A stretch of DNA of 64,000 nt from Zhengitettix transpicula (lineage: Eukaryota > Arthropoda > Insecta > Orthoptera > Tetrigidae), in assembly GCA_037074705.1 (NCBI GenBank), contig CM073590.1, positions 214,316,746 to 214,380,745 on the forward strand, written 5' to 3'. Each line of letters starts with the position of its first letter. The first letter of the stretch is position 1. Positions 26,000-36,906 of this stretch are shown here, one piece after another. The notes beneath the pieces were generated by a model that was not told the origin of the DNA, did no database searches, and was given only the letters and a program-made list of their open reading frames with translations. Made by a program: the position numbers and the translations under genes.

Positions 26000-27235
26000 A
26001 ATTGAGGGCCCTTTCAAACACACATTTATTGTTTCAGTACTTATTTTAGCTTACTTAAAATACAATTTACAAATAACAAAAGATTTAATTTGCAACACAG
26101 CTCTTCTGATCAAATGAACAAGCAAAATCGATTAAACGCTAAATTTGCAGTTTTTTCAGTGCAAGTTGTGTTACATCCGATCATTTACACGTGTAATCAG
26201 TCTGTCTCAAATGAAATCAAACTTTTGCAATATAAATTAAATTAGCCTTACCTCTAGAAACCACAGATAAATATCAAAATAACTATGGGAATTAGCTCTG
26301 TTATGATATCAGATTTTTCGTTTACCTTATTCAGAAATAAGTATGAGAAATAACTGTGTTATGATTTCAGACTTTTCGTTTAACATAATAAGAATTTCTG
26401 AACTAAAGATTATCAGCACATGCTGTTCGTGAGGAAATGTTGATTGTATATATACTCACTACTTTATAAAGTATTGAAGAATATGAAATAGAAATGAACT
26501 TTATCGCTTAAAATCGTGACGGGCCATGTATAGAATGAATGATATTTCGTAATTTAAGAAACGTGATAATTTAATAACAACATTGTATTTCAGCTTGTTA
26601 GAAACTGCTACGCTGTTGAAGCGTAGTTTTAGTATTTCCTATTTATTGTTTTGTAAAGTCCTGAGGCAAGAATTGCCGGGGTATAGAGTTTGCTCTTGTA
26701 GGGTTTCTATTGCATCTCCACAACTTTCTAACCACTGCCCTTTGTTCGTAATGTCTTGCTGAGGAAGCCAAGCATAACCGTTCCTCGGTTCCCGAATACG
26801 TTTCACCTTATATATCCTCTGTCTGTCGCCAAAACTTTTCAAATTACAAATGTGCCCTCAGGAAGGAGTTTGGTGATAAATTACGTTTTAACTCGCATAA
26901 AGGTTCACATCAATTTATCCTCGGGTTATTAAATGGTTACGTTTAACTTAATTTTAATACTCGTGAACAATGCATAGTATTGAAGCGTCAAATATTTATT
27001 ACGTTTTGAAGAAAATCGTAAAGTAAAGGATAAAGATATGATATTAAATATGTTTTCTTTTATATTTATCCGATAATTAGATAAAATTGCTAAAAGTCAG
27101 ACAAAATGAAGTGTTCATATAAATACCACACAACGTATCTGGAAACTTTGTTCCTTTCCACAGGTGATTAAAAACACGAGACCTGGGTATTAAGATCCCA
27201 GAAATTTTATGTGGATCACTTAATTTTGACTGTCT
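26000..27235. other. No gene recognised; carries the partner of the 54 bp repeat
   Basis: Includes 26287-26330 and 26341-26394, two tandem copies of the unit seen at 24665. A minus ORF of 67 codons (26639-26842) has varied composition, ends next to AATAAA-like sequence, and is not identifiable. Confidence 0.4.
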
Positions 27236-27870
27236 AATAGCTATTTTATCTAATTACTATCTCGGTGAACGGCGTTTCCCAGGTTGTCATAATTAAACTC
27301 AGCGACATCCATAACCCCGGATTTTACTCCAATCTGGATTGTTTTCGTGTTATTTTCTTGTAACGACTCTCCACCCATCCCTAAAGGTTCTCCTCTTCCA
27401 TACCAAAAGGGGTTGAATTTATACAAAAAATATGTGGAGAAACGCTATCTATCTGACTGACCCCGCAACGTTTTCTTTCGACGAAAATATCGGCAATTTT
27501 AACACGTTAGAAATTTTCCACCCCTGTCCACTTCCGAACCTAGGGGTTAAACGGCAAGTTGAATATCATAATTAAACCCAGCACATGCATAACACCGGAT
27601 TCAACACCAATCTCGGTTATTTTCGATCATAACCCAAATACAGATAGGGATAGAAATTGTACACAAACATCGGGAGAAACAATATCAATCTCATTGGCCC
27701 CTAAAATATTTGTTCGGCAACGATATCGTCCGTTTTTGGATGTTTAAAAATTTCCACCCCATACACTCCCATCCCTTGGGGTGGTAGACATGTCTTACCC
27801 CCACAGTGTTTGTTTCCTGTTATGAAGGAAGACGTGTACAAAATTCGGTCAAATTTTGTCCACGGTTTTA
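27236..27870 (+). repeat. Rep-B tandem repeat, two units
   Basis: Two consecutive units, each with GTCATAATTAAACTCAGCG or its variant, ATAACCCCGGATT, an ATATCGGCAATTTTAACACG-type block and TTTCCACCCC. It ends TTACCCCCACAGTGTTTGTTTCC. Unit length is about 280 bp. The ORF at 27559-27747 is internal to the repeat. Confidence 0.75.
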
Positions 27871-27959
27871 GATCTTATATATATAGATATACGGAACATA
27901 TATACACAAACGCCCAGTATATTTTATTAATTAGAAAATTATATTTTTAATCAGACACT

Positions 27960-28523
27960 TTTTTTAGGGCAACAGGCTACATGAGGGTGATCCACATTGG
28001 GCAATTCCCCTTTAATAGCATAGGAAGGGATTTGAAAGGGGGGATGCGGAAGGGTAGAGGAAGGAAGCCAAGGGTTACTAGGGCCCCCGGGCTATGGTTT
28101 AAGGATCCTACCCGGCATTCGCCTAAAGAAATGCAGGGAAAACCCTAGAAAAACCTGCATCAGGTAGGTCGGGCATTGGGTACTTGTCCCACGCCCTTCC
28201 GATAGCGGGAGAGGAGTTTTCTGTGGGGACGCAGCATTCCCTTCTCCGTGCCTCGACCAGTTTAGGAGGCAGCTGGCCGACTATTCCAATGGGAATAGCG
28301 AACAACTCTTACCGTATGCCCAAGGTCTGCGACCCCGGAACATACACCTCTCAAAACAGGCTGAGGTGCCTCGGCTTGTGGGAACCTTAGTTCAAAACCG
28401 GAGAGGAAAAGGCATACCCAAAGGTAGCCCCTTCGTATCTCTCCTAAAAGGTTGTGCCTGCGAGAGAACATCCCTCGCAGGTTACCTGCGAGAGAATTCT
28501 CTCGCAGGCTTATCTTCTTCCGG
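27960..28523 (-). mobile_element. Rep-A retroposon-like element, copy 5 (full length, best target-site duplication)
   Basis: In element (minus) orientation the head at 28523 carries two consecutive hairpins. One is a perfect 24 bp palindrome at 28485-28508 with arms CCTGCGAGAGAA/TTCTCTCGCAGG. The other is a near-perfect stem at 28457-28481. The tail is an A-run after CATGTAGCCTGTTGCCCT. The 13 bp TTAATCAGACACT occurs exactly at 27947-27959 and 28524-28536, so both ends are fixed. Length is 564 bp. Inner ORFs of 60 codons (minus, 28123-28305) and 68 codons (plus, 28184-28390) parallel those of copy 2. No polymerase or tRNA-like head was seen, so this is a non-autonomous unit. Confidence 0.9.
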
Positions 28524-28849
28524 TTAATCAGACACTATATTTTCAGTTCTATATTTATCTGACTTCTTTAAGTGAATGAAAGAAACCCAGTTTATTAGTC
28601 AAATATTAATTATGAAATATTTAAAACATAATGACAGAAATGTAACGTACATTTTTAAAGTCAATGTATATCTATGCATATCTTTGTATCAGTGAAAAGT
28701 AGTTATTGTAGTTCTGGGCGATGTGAAGAATCTTTGGAAAACAAAGAAATGAATAAAGAGATTTTGAAAGAAGAAAATAACATTAAAATAAATAATAAAA
28801 TAGTCTTCGAAATTTTTCCTGAAAATTTTACCCCAACTTTCAACACTTC

Positions 28850-29500
28850 ACTTCAGTAAAGGAAAAAATAGACTTAAAGATAACTTTAGAGGGAGAAACT
28901 TCACGAAACTATTTAGATTACTCTTAAACCTTCTTAGATTCTCCTCAAACACCGCTGCAGGTAAATTGTTCCAATCGCCTATCGATCTGTTAGGATTGAG
29001 ACTATTTCTACGTCTGTTTTGATTTTAAATTTGGGATCACCTTTGCTAATGTAAGTTGATTTTTCGACCTTATCCCGTATGTCTTTCCAAGCTTTGTTAC
29101 CCGTATATGATTTAAATAGAGCACAAATTTTATCTTTCTTCTGTCTTTTTGCCAAATATTCCTAACTTAATTATTATACCTTTTCTCGCCCGTGACCAGG
29201 CCCCCGAATTGCAGATTTTGCTGCCCCCCACTTAAATTTCTCTAGGTCTTCGATGTGGTTTTTTCCTATAAGGATCCCAACGACTTGCACCGTACTCGAG
29301 TATGGGACGAAACTGAGTTATTTTGATTTGCGCGCTTCCTTTTTTTAATATTCTCATTACAAAATGTAAAGACTTCATGGCTTATGGAGACGCAGAATTT
29401 TTTTGTTTACCCCTCCCTAGGTTTGAGTTGAAAATGATTTCTAAATATTTGCAGCTGTTTACTTGAGGTATTTTCTCCCCATTTATATTACAACGCAATC
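28850..29500 (-). pseudogene. CR1/jockey-like LINE reverse transcriptase C-terminal remnant
   Basis: Read on the minus strand, three blocks appear in the expected order. GEIPQVNSCKYLEIIFNSNL (about 29480-29410) is the segment before the last RT motifs. EYGASRWDPYRK followed, after a frameshift in an A-run, by IEDLEKFKWGAAKSAIRG (about 29310-29200) comes next. The ORF end, with KTDRNSLNPNRSIGDWNNLP near 29030-28970, is last. These match the C-terminal part of CR1/L2-type LINE ORF2 proteins (LEYGSPVWDPY, then the SLGDWNNLP-like end). Frameshifts and stops make it non-functional. The AT-rich 3' end fades near 28850. Confidence 0.75.
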
Positions 29501-29689
29501 GTATATTTGCATCACCTCTTCACATTACTTTCAGAGAACAAAGAAATAATCTTTCATCTTACACGTAACGTTTATGGTTAGCACTGAATATACAAAATAC
29601 CAAAAATTAATTATTTATTAATAACCATTAAAATTTTCATTGTTATTTTCATACGTAAGGATGTAAATCTTATTTTAGTCTGTCATTTG

Positions 29690-30070
29690 GAAGTATACCA
29701 ATTATATAAAATGCCAGGCGGTAAATTGGTACGGTTTTGCGGTTTCGCAGGTCGAAGTGATAGGACCTCCGTTTATGGTTACGGTAATGGCGGGCAGCCA
29801 GCTTCTCGCAGCGCCGTTGCTTGTGAAGCACCTGCTTCGTCAGGAAATTGCCCCCGCTGACGGAGATCTGCCATAGCATCAATAATCCGCTCGGACGGAG
29901 AGCGACCTGAATGCCAAAACAATCCTGTCAGGGAAATATTCAATTTCCAGGTTTGCCAGCGCATCTCGTCTCTGGATACAAGCTTAATCCCCGTAATCAC
30001 TGCCTCCCAAGATAGTCTTCCTTGACTGCAAAGCAGCAGGATTCCTGTGGGTATCTGTGATTCTGCTGCG
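29690..30070. other. GC-richer island, unidentified
   Basis: Balanced composition between AT-rich flanks. Two overlapping minus ORFs (29670-29882 and 29779-30000) give 70- and 73-residue products with Arg/Ala-rich, protein-like composition. Neither is recognised and no splice sites stand out. Candidates are an exon of an unknown gene, a promoter, or an unrecognised repeat. Confidence 0.3.
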
Positions 30071-30522
30071 TAAGCGGCAATAATAAGGCAAAATATTATT
30101 TACTGAAGAACCTTCCCCTTCAACTTATTTAAAAATGAAAGGAACGCACTCAAATATTAATAAGAGTGTTTCAATGTTTCCTTATATTCGAAATCCTTTC
30201 CTCTTTTTCACTTTTCCGGTGATCAATGGTTTGTCAGTGGAAGTTTCCCCACGGCTTTATCTGATACATCTTTTGCATTAGTCATGTGAAATAGAGAAAA
30301 AAAATAGTCTTTCTCTAAGTTCAGTTCACCTGATGAAATTAGAAATATTTGTCTACAATGAGACTTCCACTATTATAGTGAGTAGAGAATATTACATATG
30401 AAAATAATTTATTACAATTATTTCAAGTAACGTTTTAATTTTCAGAACATTTAACCGGCTTATCTGGATTTGAAATGTGTTGAAAATGGTGAGGTCACAA
30501 TAGTATTTTGATTATTGGGGGT

Positions 30523-31047
30523 TTCCATAGTCTTAAAGTAGATAGGTGAGCAAGAAAAAGTAAAAAAAAGGCAAAGAAAAGTAATTAAGGCTGCAAAGAA
30601 AACAAGAAAAACAGAAAGAAAGAGGCAGGTTAAAGAGATAACGTAAAAGATCGTCTAGAAGATCAGAAAAAAGATGTAGAGATTTATTCGAAGTGAAGAA
30701 AGCAACGAAAACAAGACAAACAGAAAAAGACAGGCAGTGTGCAAGAAACACGTTAGGATAAAGAAATGACATGAAAAATCGTTAGGAAGTTCAGGAAAAG
30801 ATGTAGAAACTTCAACGTTTCGAACAGTACAGAAAAAACTCTATTTTCAGGGACAGAACAACAATGTTGGCGTTTCTAAATTTTTTCTGAACTTCCTGTC
30901 GTTTTTTCACGTCATCTCCTTTAACTAACTTGTTTTTTGCACACTTATTCTCTTTTTCTGTTTTTCTTGTTTCCTTTGCACTCTTAATTACTTTTCTTTG
31001 CCTTTTTAAAACTTTTTCTTGCTCATCTATCTACTCCAAGACAATGG
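30523..31047. mobile_element. Foldback (long inverted repeat) element
   Basis: The left end reads CCATAGTCTTAAAGTAGATAG and runs on through GTGAGCAAGAAAAAGT. Its complement lies at the right end (CTTTTTCTTGCTCATC, TATCTACTCCAAGACAATGG). The arms continue inward for about 200 bp with matching blocks, such as GGCAAAGAAAAGTAATTAA. The left arm is partly duplicated in tandem (30536-30660 and 30685-30830). The centre near 30830-30850 is a short loop. There is no coding capacity, as expected for a foldback MITE. Flanking duplications are not clear. The 79-codon minus ORF is an artefact of the purine-rich arm. Confidence 0.75.
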
Positions 31048-33406
31048 AATACCATAATAATCTAAATAATAATTTAACCGGTTTCTTTTCATAGTTCGAA
31101 CTTGAAATTCGTCGTTTCTTTAGTCATCTTCACTCTAATCTAATCACTATATTTGTACATTTTATTACTATTTCAAGCACTAATTTTAACAGCCCCTCTT
31201 TGGCCCGTCAAAATGGAATACATGAATTTTTTTTTAATAATTAGAATTTATAAACACTACTAGTGACTTTTTAATACCAAATAAATTGTAAGTAAAACAA
31301 AGCATAACACAATTCTATATAAACTGAGGGAACTTTTGGGGCCTTGGAGCAAACTAATTGAGATTTTTTTTAAAGAGCTGAATTAAGTTGAAAATATATC
31401 TACGTAAATTTATTACATTTCCGCCTCGATCCAGTTTCTGGCTGAATTCTCGGCGATTTTCATTCACTCTTCTGCTGCTGAACTTATTATGGAATGGAGA
31501 TCGGCTCTAATTTTTGTATATCTTAATGTTGTGGTGGTGTGATCGACTAGAAAAATGGGCGATGAAACTCTCCTGCTACTAAATAGTCCCTACCCTTTGG
31601 GGTATTACGTCATCACTGTCTCACTCTAACTCCCTCGACTCCGTGACTGCCGTCACTACAACTCCGACTCATCACTGATTCTGCCTCTAGAAATAACACA
31701 TTTCGTCCGCCATACACAAGCAAAGGGGTAGTTGGAAATTCCTCCAAGTCGCCACGTGTTCGATTTCGTTCAATAAACTTTTGTCTCATATCATCCACTA
31801 TTCAACCAAAATTTGGCGGTTCAGTAACCAGTTGTTTTGACACAGGTCACGTTTCAGGTGGCACCAGAAAACTTGGTGTGTTTCTATATTTCCAATGATA
31901 TAAAATAATTAAAAAAAACACAACCATACACTACACTTGACAAAATCTGAAAGGTTTTGAGTTTTTCAACAGTAGATGTGGATGTGTCGATCTTGTTTCT
32001 TAAAGTTTTTTTAGCACCTGAAGAAATGAATATGGTTTCTAGAAACGTTGTGTGGTATTTAAATAATTTTGTCTGTATTTTGCTATTTTATCTTAGTATT
32101 AATTTTCAAAACAGACGTATTATATTTTCATTTCCTATATTTATTTGGCTGGTGTCGGCCACATTTCGACTCCAGTTCGTGTTCCTGGCTTACGTGCGTC
32201 CGTAAACGCATGTCAATAGCATATTTAAGCGTTTTAAAAATAATAATAAGATCAGAAAAAATTCATTGCATAAGGGTAGTAGAAAATATTGTCCTCAAAT
32301 ATTTTCCATTAATAATGAGTCAAATTTTTCTGTCCCTCACCCAATATGTTTCAGTAGTATTAAATTTGTGAAATAAATATTTTTTTCACACAAATTATGC
32401 CATTTATTTGAAAGAATTTGTGTAACAAAATTTGCAATAATTCAACTTGCTCTCTTCTTTCTATTCATTGTTTGGCCTTGTAAGATTTATCAGATTTTAA
32501 TTTAATAACATTGATGAATATAAAATATATACAATTTAATTAAATTTTGTTCTAATCATGATTTATTTTATCATCAACTTGTGGCTGATTTTAAACAATT
32601 ATTATTTATCTTTGCATTTCATTGTTTCGTATAAGTGACCTTAATTAGCTTCCGGTAATTTATATAATTTTTTTGCGCGTCCGCTTGGAATGCGGCGATG
32701 ACTTTGTAGTTGTAGAGTTCGCGGTATAATAATCTCTAATAGCTCAAACAAGTCTTTCACGAAAACTCCCCAAAACAATATAAATCTGCTCGTATTATTA
32801 AAACTTCTTACTAACTTTTTTAACTTTTGCTTTCTCTTTAAGAAATTTTCCTTATTAACTTACTGCGTTACTCCCTTCTTTCTAATTCATTGTGACTCTT
32901 TCTTGCTCCTGACAAGTAACTGATGGATAAATGTTTGAAAACTACGTTTCCACTTCTCCATTACCATTCCAACTAATTGAGATATAATCTTTTTTTTATT
33001 TCCCCTTAATGACGGCTCCTTCTGGAATTTTATTCCCCGATGGTTCGAAGCCAGTTGCTAAATAAACTCGACGTAAATACGCACAAATAGGAAATAAATA
33101 TATAATGGCATCAGCTGGTGCCGTTAGTGGCACCAAATCCACCGCTATACTACCACGATAGAAAATTTTTTGTAGCGACATGTCGTATATTTCAAAACCA
33201 CGTATTCCATCAATAAATTATTAAAATCATAAAAGTTTAGTTATTCACTTGATAAAATAACCTGGAACCCAAGAACTGTCGAATCTTATGATTCGTTCCC
33301 ATATTATAGACTCAGCAATTATTCTGCATCACGGAAATAAAGAGTAGGCATAGTACCGTCGTAGTTTTTTGTCCAAAAACTGGTGGGCAAGCGAACAGAT
33401 TACTAC

Positions 33407-33408
<2 letters not shown>
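31048..33408. other. No gene recognised
   Basis: Mostly AT-rich. At 31613-31798 a minus ORF of 61 codons begins with a charged, protein-like stretch (MDDMRQKFIERNRTRGDLEE) and then becomes low in information. It may be a remnant of an unknown element. ORFs at 31957-32371 are hydrophobic AT-rich strings. Confidence 0.4.

Positions 33409-33443
<35 letters not shown>
33409..33443. repeat. (TA)n microsatellite
   Basis: TA run ending exactly where the TGTAATAAAC end of the adjacent LTR-like structure begins. Confidence 0.9.
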
Positions 33444-33446
<3 letters not shown>

Positions 33447-34972
33447 AATAAACAAATAAGACTCCTCCTATCTTTGCCCACCGTTGTGGTAGCCAAAATG
33501 TAATAACCACATAGTAGGGTAGAAATAAAAAGATAAATTTTTATGAACAACAAATAAATTTATTAACACAAGAAGAATTTACAATTGAATTTATATTCTA
33601 CTATTATAATAAGAAACTCTTGCTCTCATGGGTCTCTACTGGGTTTGACAATGGACAGAATCGAACTATTAAAAAGACCCAACATTTAAGCTTTAAATTA
33701 ATCAAAAGTATTTACTAAATTTATTAATGAACTTAACCTATAGATTGCTTCTAACTTTATTATCAAAAGAAGAGAACGACATCTGACTGTTATCCTTTAA
33801 TAACGTTTACATCTGTTAATATTATGCATTCCAACTTACGGTTTCTCAGGTTTACTTCGACTCGTTCTTAAGACACTCACTTTATAGCCTTGACATTCAC
33901 TCACTGACTCTAACACAATATCACTGGTTCGCCGTAACACCCCTTGACGTCGTTGGCTGCATCCAGGTCGCCTACCATCGAAGACAGGTCAAATTCTCCT
34001 ACTCATACAGATAGAGCTTCTGTATTTTAAAAATTTTATAGCTGTTATGGTTTCGCTGACTGATGCTGACTGTCGCTGACTGACTCTCGTTCCTCTCCCA
34101 CGCTAACTGTGTCTGTCTCCTCTCCCACGCTAACTCCAACTGTCCAACTCTTCGCTGCGTCCTCCGCCTCTCTCCCATGCTAACTGTGTCTGTCTCCTCT
34201 CCCACGTTAACTCCAACTGTCTCTTCAATGCGTCCTCCTCCTCTCTCCCACGCTAACTGTCCTAACAATAGGTTATTTCCCCTATATATACCCCTAGCCT
34301 CCTTGTTTTTCTCTTGATGCAAAGTTTCGTCGCAGCGGCGCGGTGACAGAATCCCATTACTGAAATTTACGTACCGGCCACTGGAGTCCGAAACCCGACA
34401 ATCGCGACAGGTCCAATTTGTCTTTGGACCTCTCCGCTCACAAGTGCGCGATACTAATTTCTCCAGATCCTAAGTCAACAAGTGCCTGAACCCTCATCGT
34501 CCCAAGTAATTGCGCCATTCGACACGCTTGCAGCTGTAGTATTTCGCCCCCGCAATTACTCATGACTTGTCGGCTGCTCTCTTTTGTCCGACTCGCACAA
34601 AATCTTTTCTTCCAAGTCCCAAGCAACTACGCCACTTGTCAGGTCATTCGTCAGAGACAATAGCCTGCTCTAACATAGCCACTTTGGGAACATCTGCTCG
34701 CCCACGTTCTGCGTTACGAATTCTTCACGCCGTTCCCCAAATCAATAAGCTACTGGACCCGCAATCACTCTTTAGACCTAATTTCCGCACCGTCACACTC
34801 TCTCTACAAATTACGGCTTCCTCTCTGCCGCTCACCAGCACTCATCCTAGATAAATGTCTTACCGCTCCGTCTTGTCTCCTCGTGACAGGATCCGCGGTT
34901 ACTTTTCCCACGCATTCTCTTTACGACATGTGCGCTGTTTTTAATCCAATGCATTATATTAAATGCATTACA
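33444..34972 (-). mobile_element. Rep-L LTR-like unit (copy 2) with PBS-like tail, minus orientation
   Basis: On the minus strand it starts TGTAATGCATTT (34972) and ends TTATTACA (33499), followed by TTTTGGCTACCACAACGGTG, then GGGCAAAG. The TGG right after the LTR end resembles a retrotransposon primer-binding site. A second TTTATTACA closes the unit at 33444. Family blocks are visible in complement: AGAACGACATCTGAC (about 33774) and TACTGGGTTTGACAAT (33637-33652). It is 1474 bp to the first end, longer than other copies because of a GC-rich tandem-repeat segment at 34050-34262. No gag or pol was seen. Confidence 0.65.
34050..34262 (-). repeat. Tandem repeat inside Rep-L copy 2, period about 75 bp with sub-units
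   Basis: CTCTCCCACGCTAACT recurs five times, alternating between GTGTCTGTCTC and CCAACTGTC contexts. The larger unit spans about 75 bp. The 107-codon minus ORF covering it (with repeated TVSMGER/QLAWER-like units) is a product of the repetition. Confidence 0.75.
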
Positions 34973-34978
34973 ATATAT

Positions 34979-35976
34979 TGTAGCAATAATTAATTAGGCC
35001 ATTAAATTGATTAGGTATAATTTGAATTGTAGCGAATAAATTGAATTGTAGCGCTATGAGCGATCAAAAGCCTTTTTTGAAAGCCGAAATGGAGAATGCG
35101 CGCGCGGGGAGAATTCAGTCAGTACGGAGCCTGGGTCGAGAGAGGATGAAACAGTAAAAAGTCTTCGCCGAGATACATGGCAGTTCGGTCCACAAAGAGA
35201 AATAAAAACAGTAAGGTTCTGCACTGAGCCTGGGTCGAGCAAGGAGAAACAAAAAGCCTGGACTCTGGACTCTGCATATGATAAGTGAAGTCTGTAAACA
35301 TAAACTAAAAATCATGAGTTCCTATATGGAAGCAGGAGTTTGTTTCACAAATTGAACAATCTTCGCATTGAGGGATTCGGCAAAGGCTAGCTGACCAGAA
35401 AGGGGAGACAACAACCGAGGTTCCTGATAGCTGAGGACATGCACTTCGACCGTGTGTGTGTAAAATCTGCAAGGAATTTAGAATCAGTGTAAAAATTTGC
35501 ATATTTAGTGCGGTGTTGAAGCTACAAAAGAAAGAGATGGTACCAGACAGACAATACGTGAGTAACAAAACCTATATAAACTTGTAAACGATAATTAGAA
35601 AGGTAATAGTCAGATTTAGTTCAGTTTCTTTACATTTAGCCTTCTTTCATTTCATTTATCGTCATATTATTTTAGGTGAATTTTTATGTTTTAATTGTTA
35701 ATCAGTTTATAAATCTTTTTGCTGTTAATTATCAAACCCAGTTGTGACCTTGAGAGAAGAGATCTTAATTTGATTGTATTTGTTTTAATTTTGGAAGCCA
35801 AAAGTGAATAAAATAACAAATTATTTTATTTGTTAATTTTGATAATCTTTTCTTTTAAATAACCTTTCTTTTGATAATTTATTAATTCTTTTAATTGAGA
35901 GCGAGTCGGTTGATCATTACATAAATGGCTACCACAACGCGGGGCAAATTAATCGATAACCCTTGTATTTATTACA
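34979..35976 (+). mobile_element. Rep-L LTR-like unit (copy 3) with PBS-like tail, plus orientation
   Basis: Starts TGTAGCAATAATTAATTAGG and ends GATCATTACA at 35921 (943 bp). It is followed by TAAA and TGGCTACCACAACGCGGGGC, a primer-binding-site-like sequence, and a second TTTATTACA end at 35976. Family blocks AGTCAGATTTAGTTC and ATTATCAAACCCAG (35727-35741) match the copies at 39.2 and 42.3 kb. Only ATATAT separates it from copy 2, which points the other way. Short ORFs inside have no retroviral motifs. It could be a truncated LTR plus leader, or a non-autonomous element. Confidence 0.65.
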
Positions 35977-36886
35977 ATGCAGTCGTGTCTGAATATGATG
36001 CGCAGTGGCCCACTGCTCTGTAATTGTAGTGGGGGTAGACCGGAGCTCAGTTTAACTCGAAATTTTGTTACAGATACTTGCTAGAGCTTAAAACTATCCT
36101 GAAAATATTGACGCATGGAAATATATTGTGATGAGGCAGGATAAGCTGTACACCAAAAACTCACGCGTAAAAGTTAAGAGATTAAAAAGAACTTGTATGC
36201 TGTCCGTATATACTGTTAAGAAAAAGATAATTAATTTTTTTAAGAATGGTAGTGGCGTTGCTCCCAAGAGGGAGTTCCCACGTGACGACAATGCTACCCT
36301 GCAACTTCTTACTTCACCTACAGCGCATCTGCCGTGTCATGCTGTTGCTCGCGTGCTTTACTTAAATTTAGGAACAGAAATTGTCGTCTGGACTACACAT
36401 GATCAGGTTCGAGATAACGGACCAGAGCGAAACCTTAGGTAAAATGTAATTAATATTGAAGATAAATTATCATAAGCATCTATGGGTGCAAACGGCCAAA
36501 CTCATTTTGTCGTTTCAATATCCCGTGTAGCTGATCTGTGGCGTAGCCTACATAAAAAAATAATTGTCCTTATTATTACAGTGTCCTACAAATGGAATGT
36601 GTAAGAATTGTCACAGAATTTGCCATACACTACCTCTGGAATAAATCTGCACCGAAATCTCGACACTTACTTAAAGTGGATTATAATAAAATAAAATTAA
36701 TGCCAAAATTAAACGAAGATTTGATGGTTTAATTTGTCTTACTTGACGATTATGACGATCCTTAAGGAGTCGGAAAGAGGCAATTACGGAAGGAGAAAGT
36801 ATATTTCGGAGACAAGACTGCGAGGAGGGAATGCGTCCTGCGAACAATCTGATCGAGCGTGATATTGGACACAGATTGCGGCCAAC

Positions 36887-36906
36887 AGCAATTAGTTCTA
36901 ATTGCT
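36887..36906. promoter_or_regulatory. Perfect inverted repeat of a homeodomain-type site
   Basis: AGCAATTAG, two bases, then CTAATTGCT: two facing TAATTG cores in a 20 bp perfect dyad. Paired TAAT sites a few bases apart are typical for dimeric paired-class or POU-type homeodomain binding. It sits in a balanced-composition stretch (36760-37030) unlike the flanking AT-rich DNA. Binding is inferred from sequence only. Confidence 0.3.

Noticed and set aside
28457..28508. CRISPR-like array of CCTGCGAGAGAA repeats
   Set aside because: The repeats are inverted, only two or three, lack uniform spacers, and lie inside a dispersed A-tailed element in a eukaryotic genome.
30533..30772. 79-codon hydrophobic minus ORF (Phe/Leu/Ser-rich)
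   Set aside because: It is the complement of a purine-rich foldback arm; composition alone explains the apparent membrane protein.
33999..34322. 107-codon minus ORF with repeated peptide units
   Set aside because: Generated by the CTCTCCCACGCTAACT tandem repeat within an LTR-like unit.
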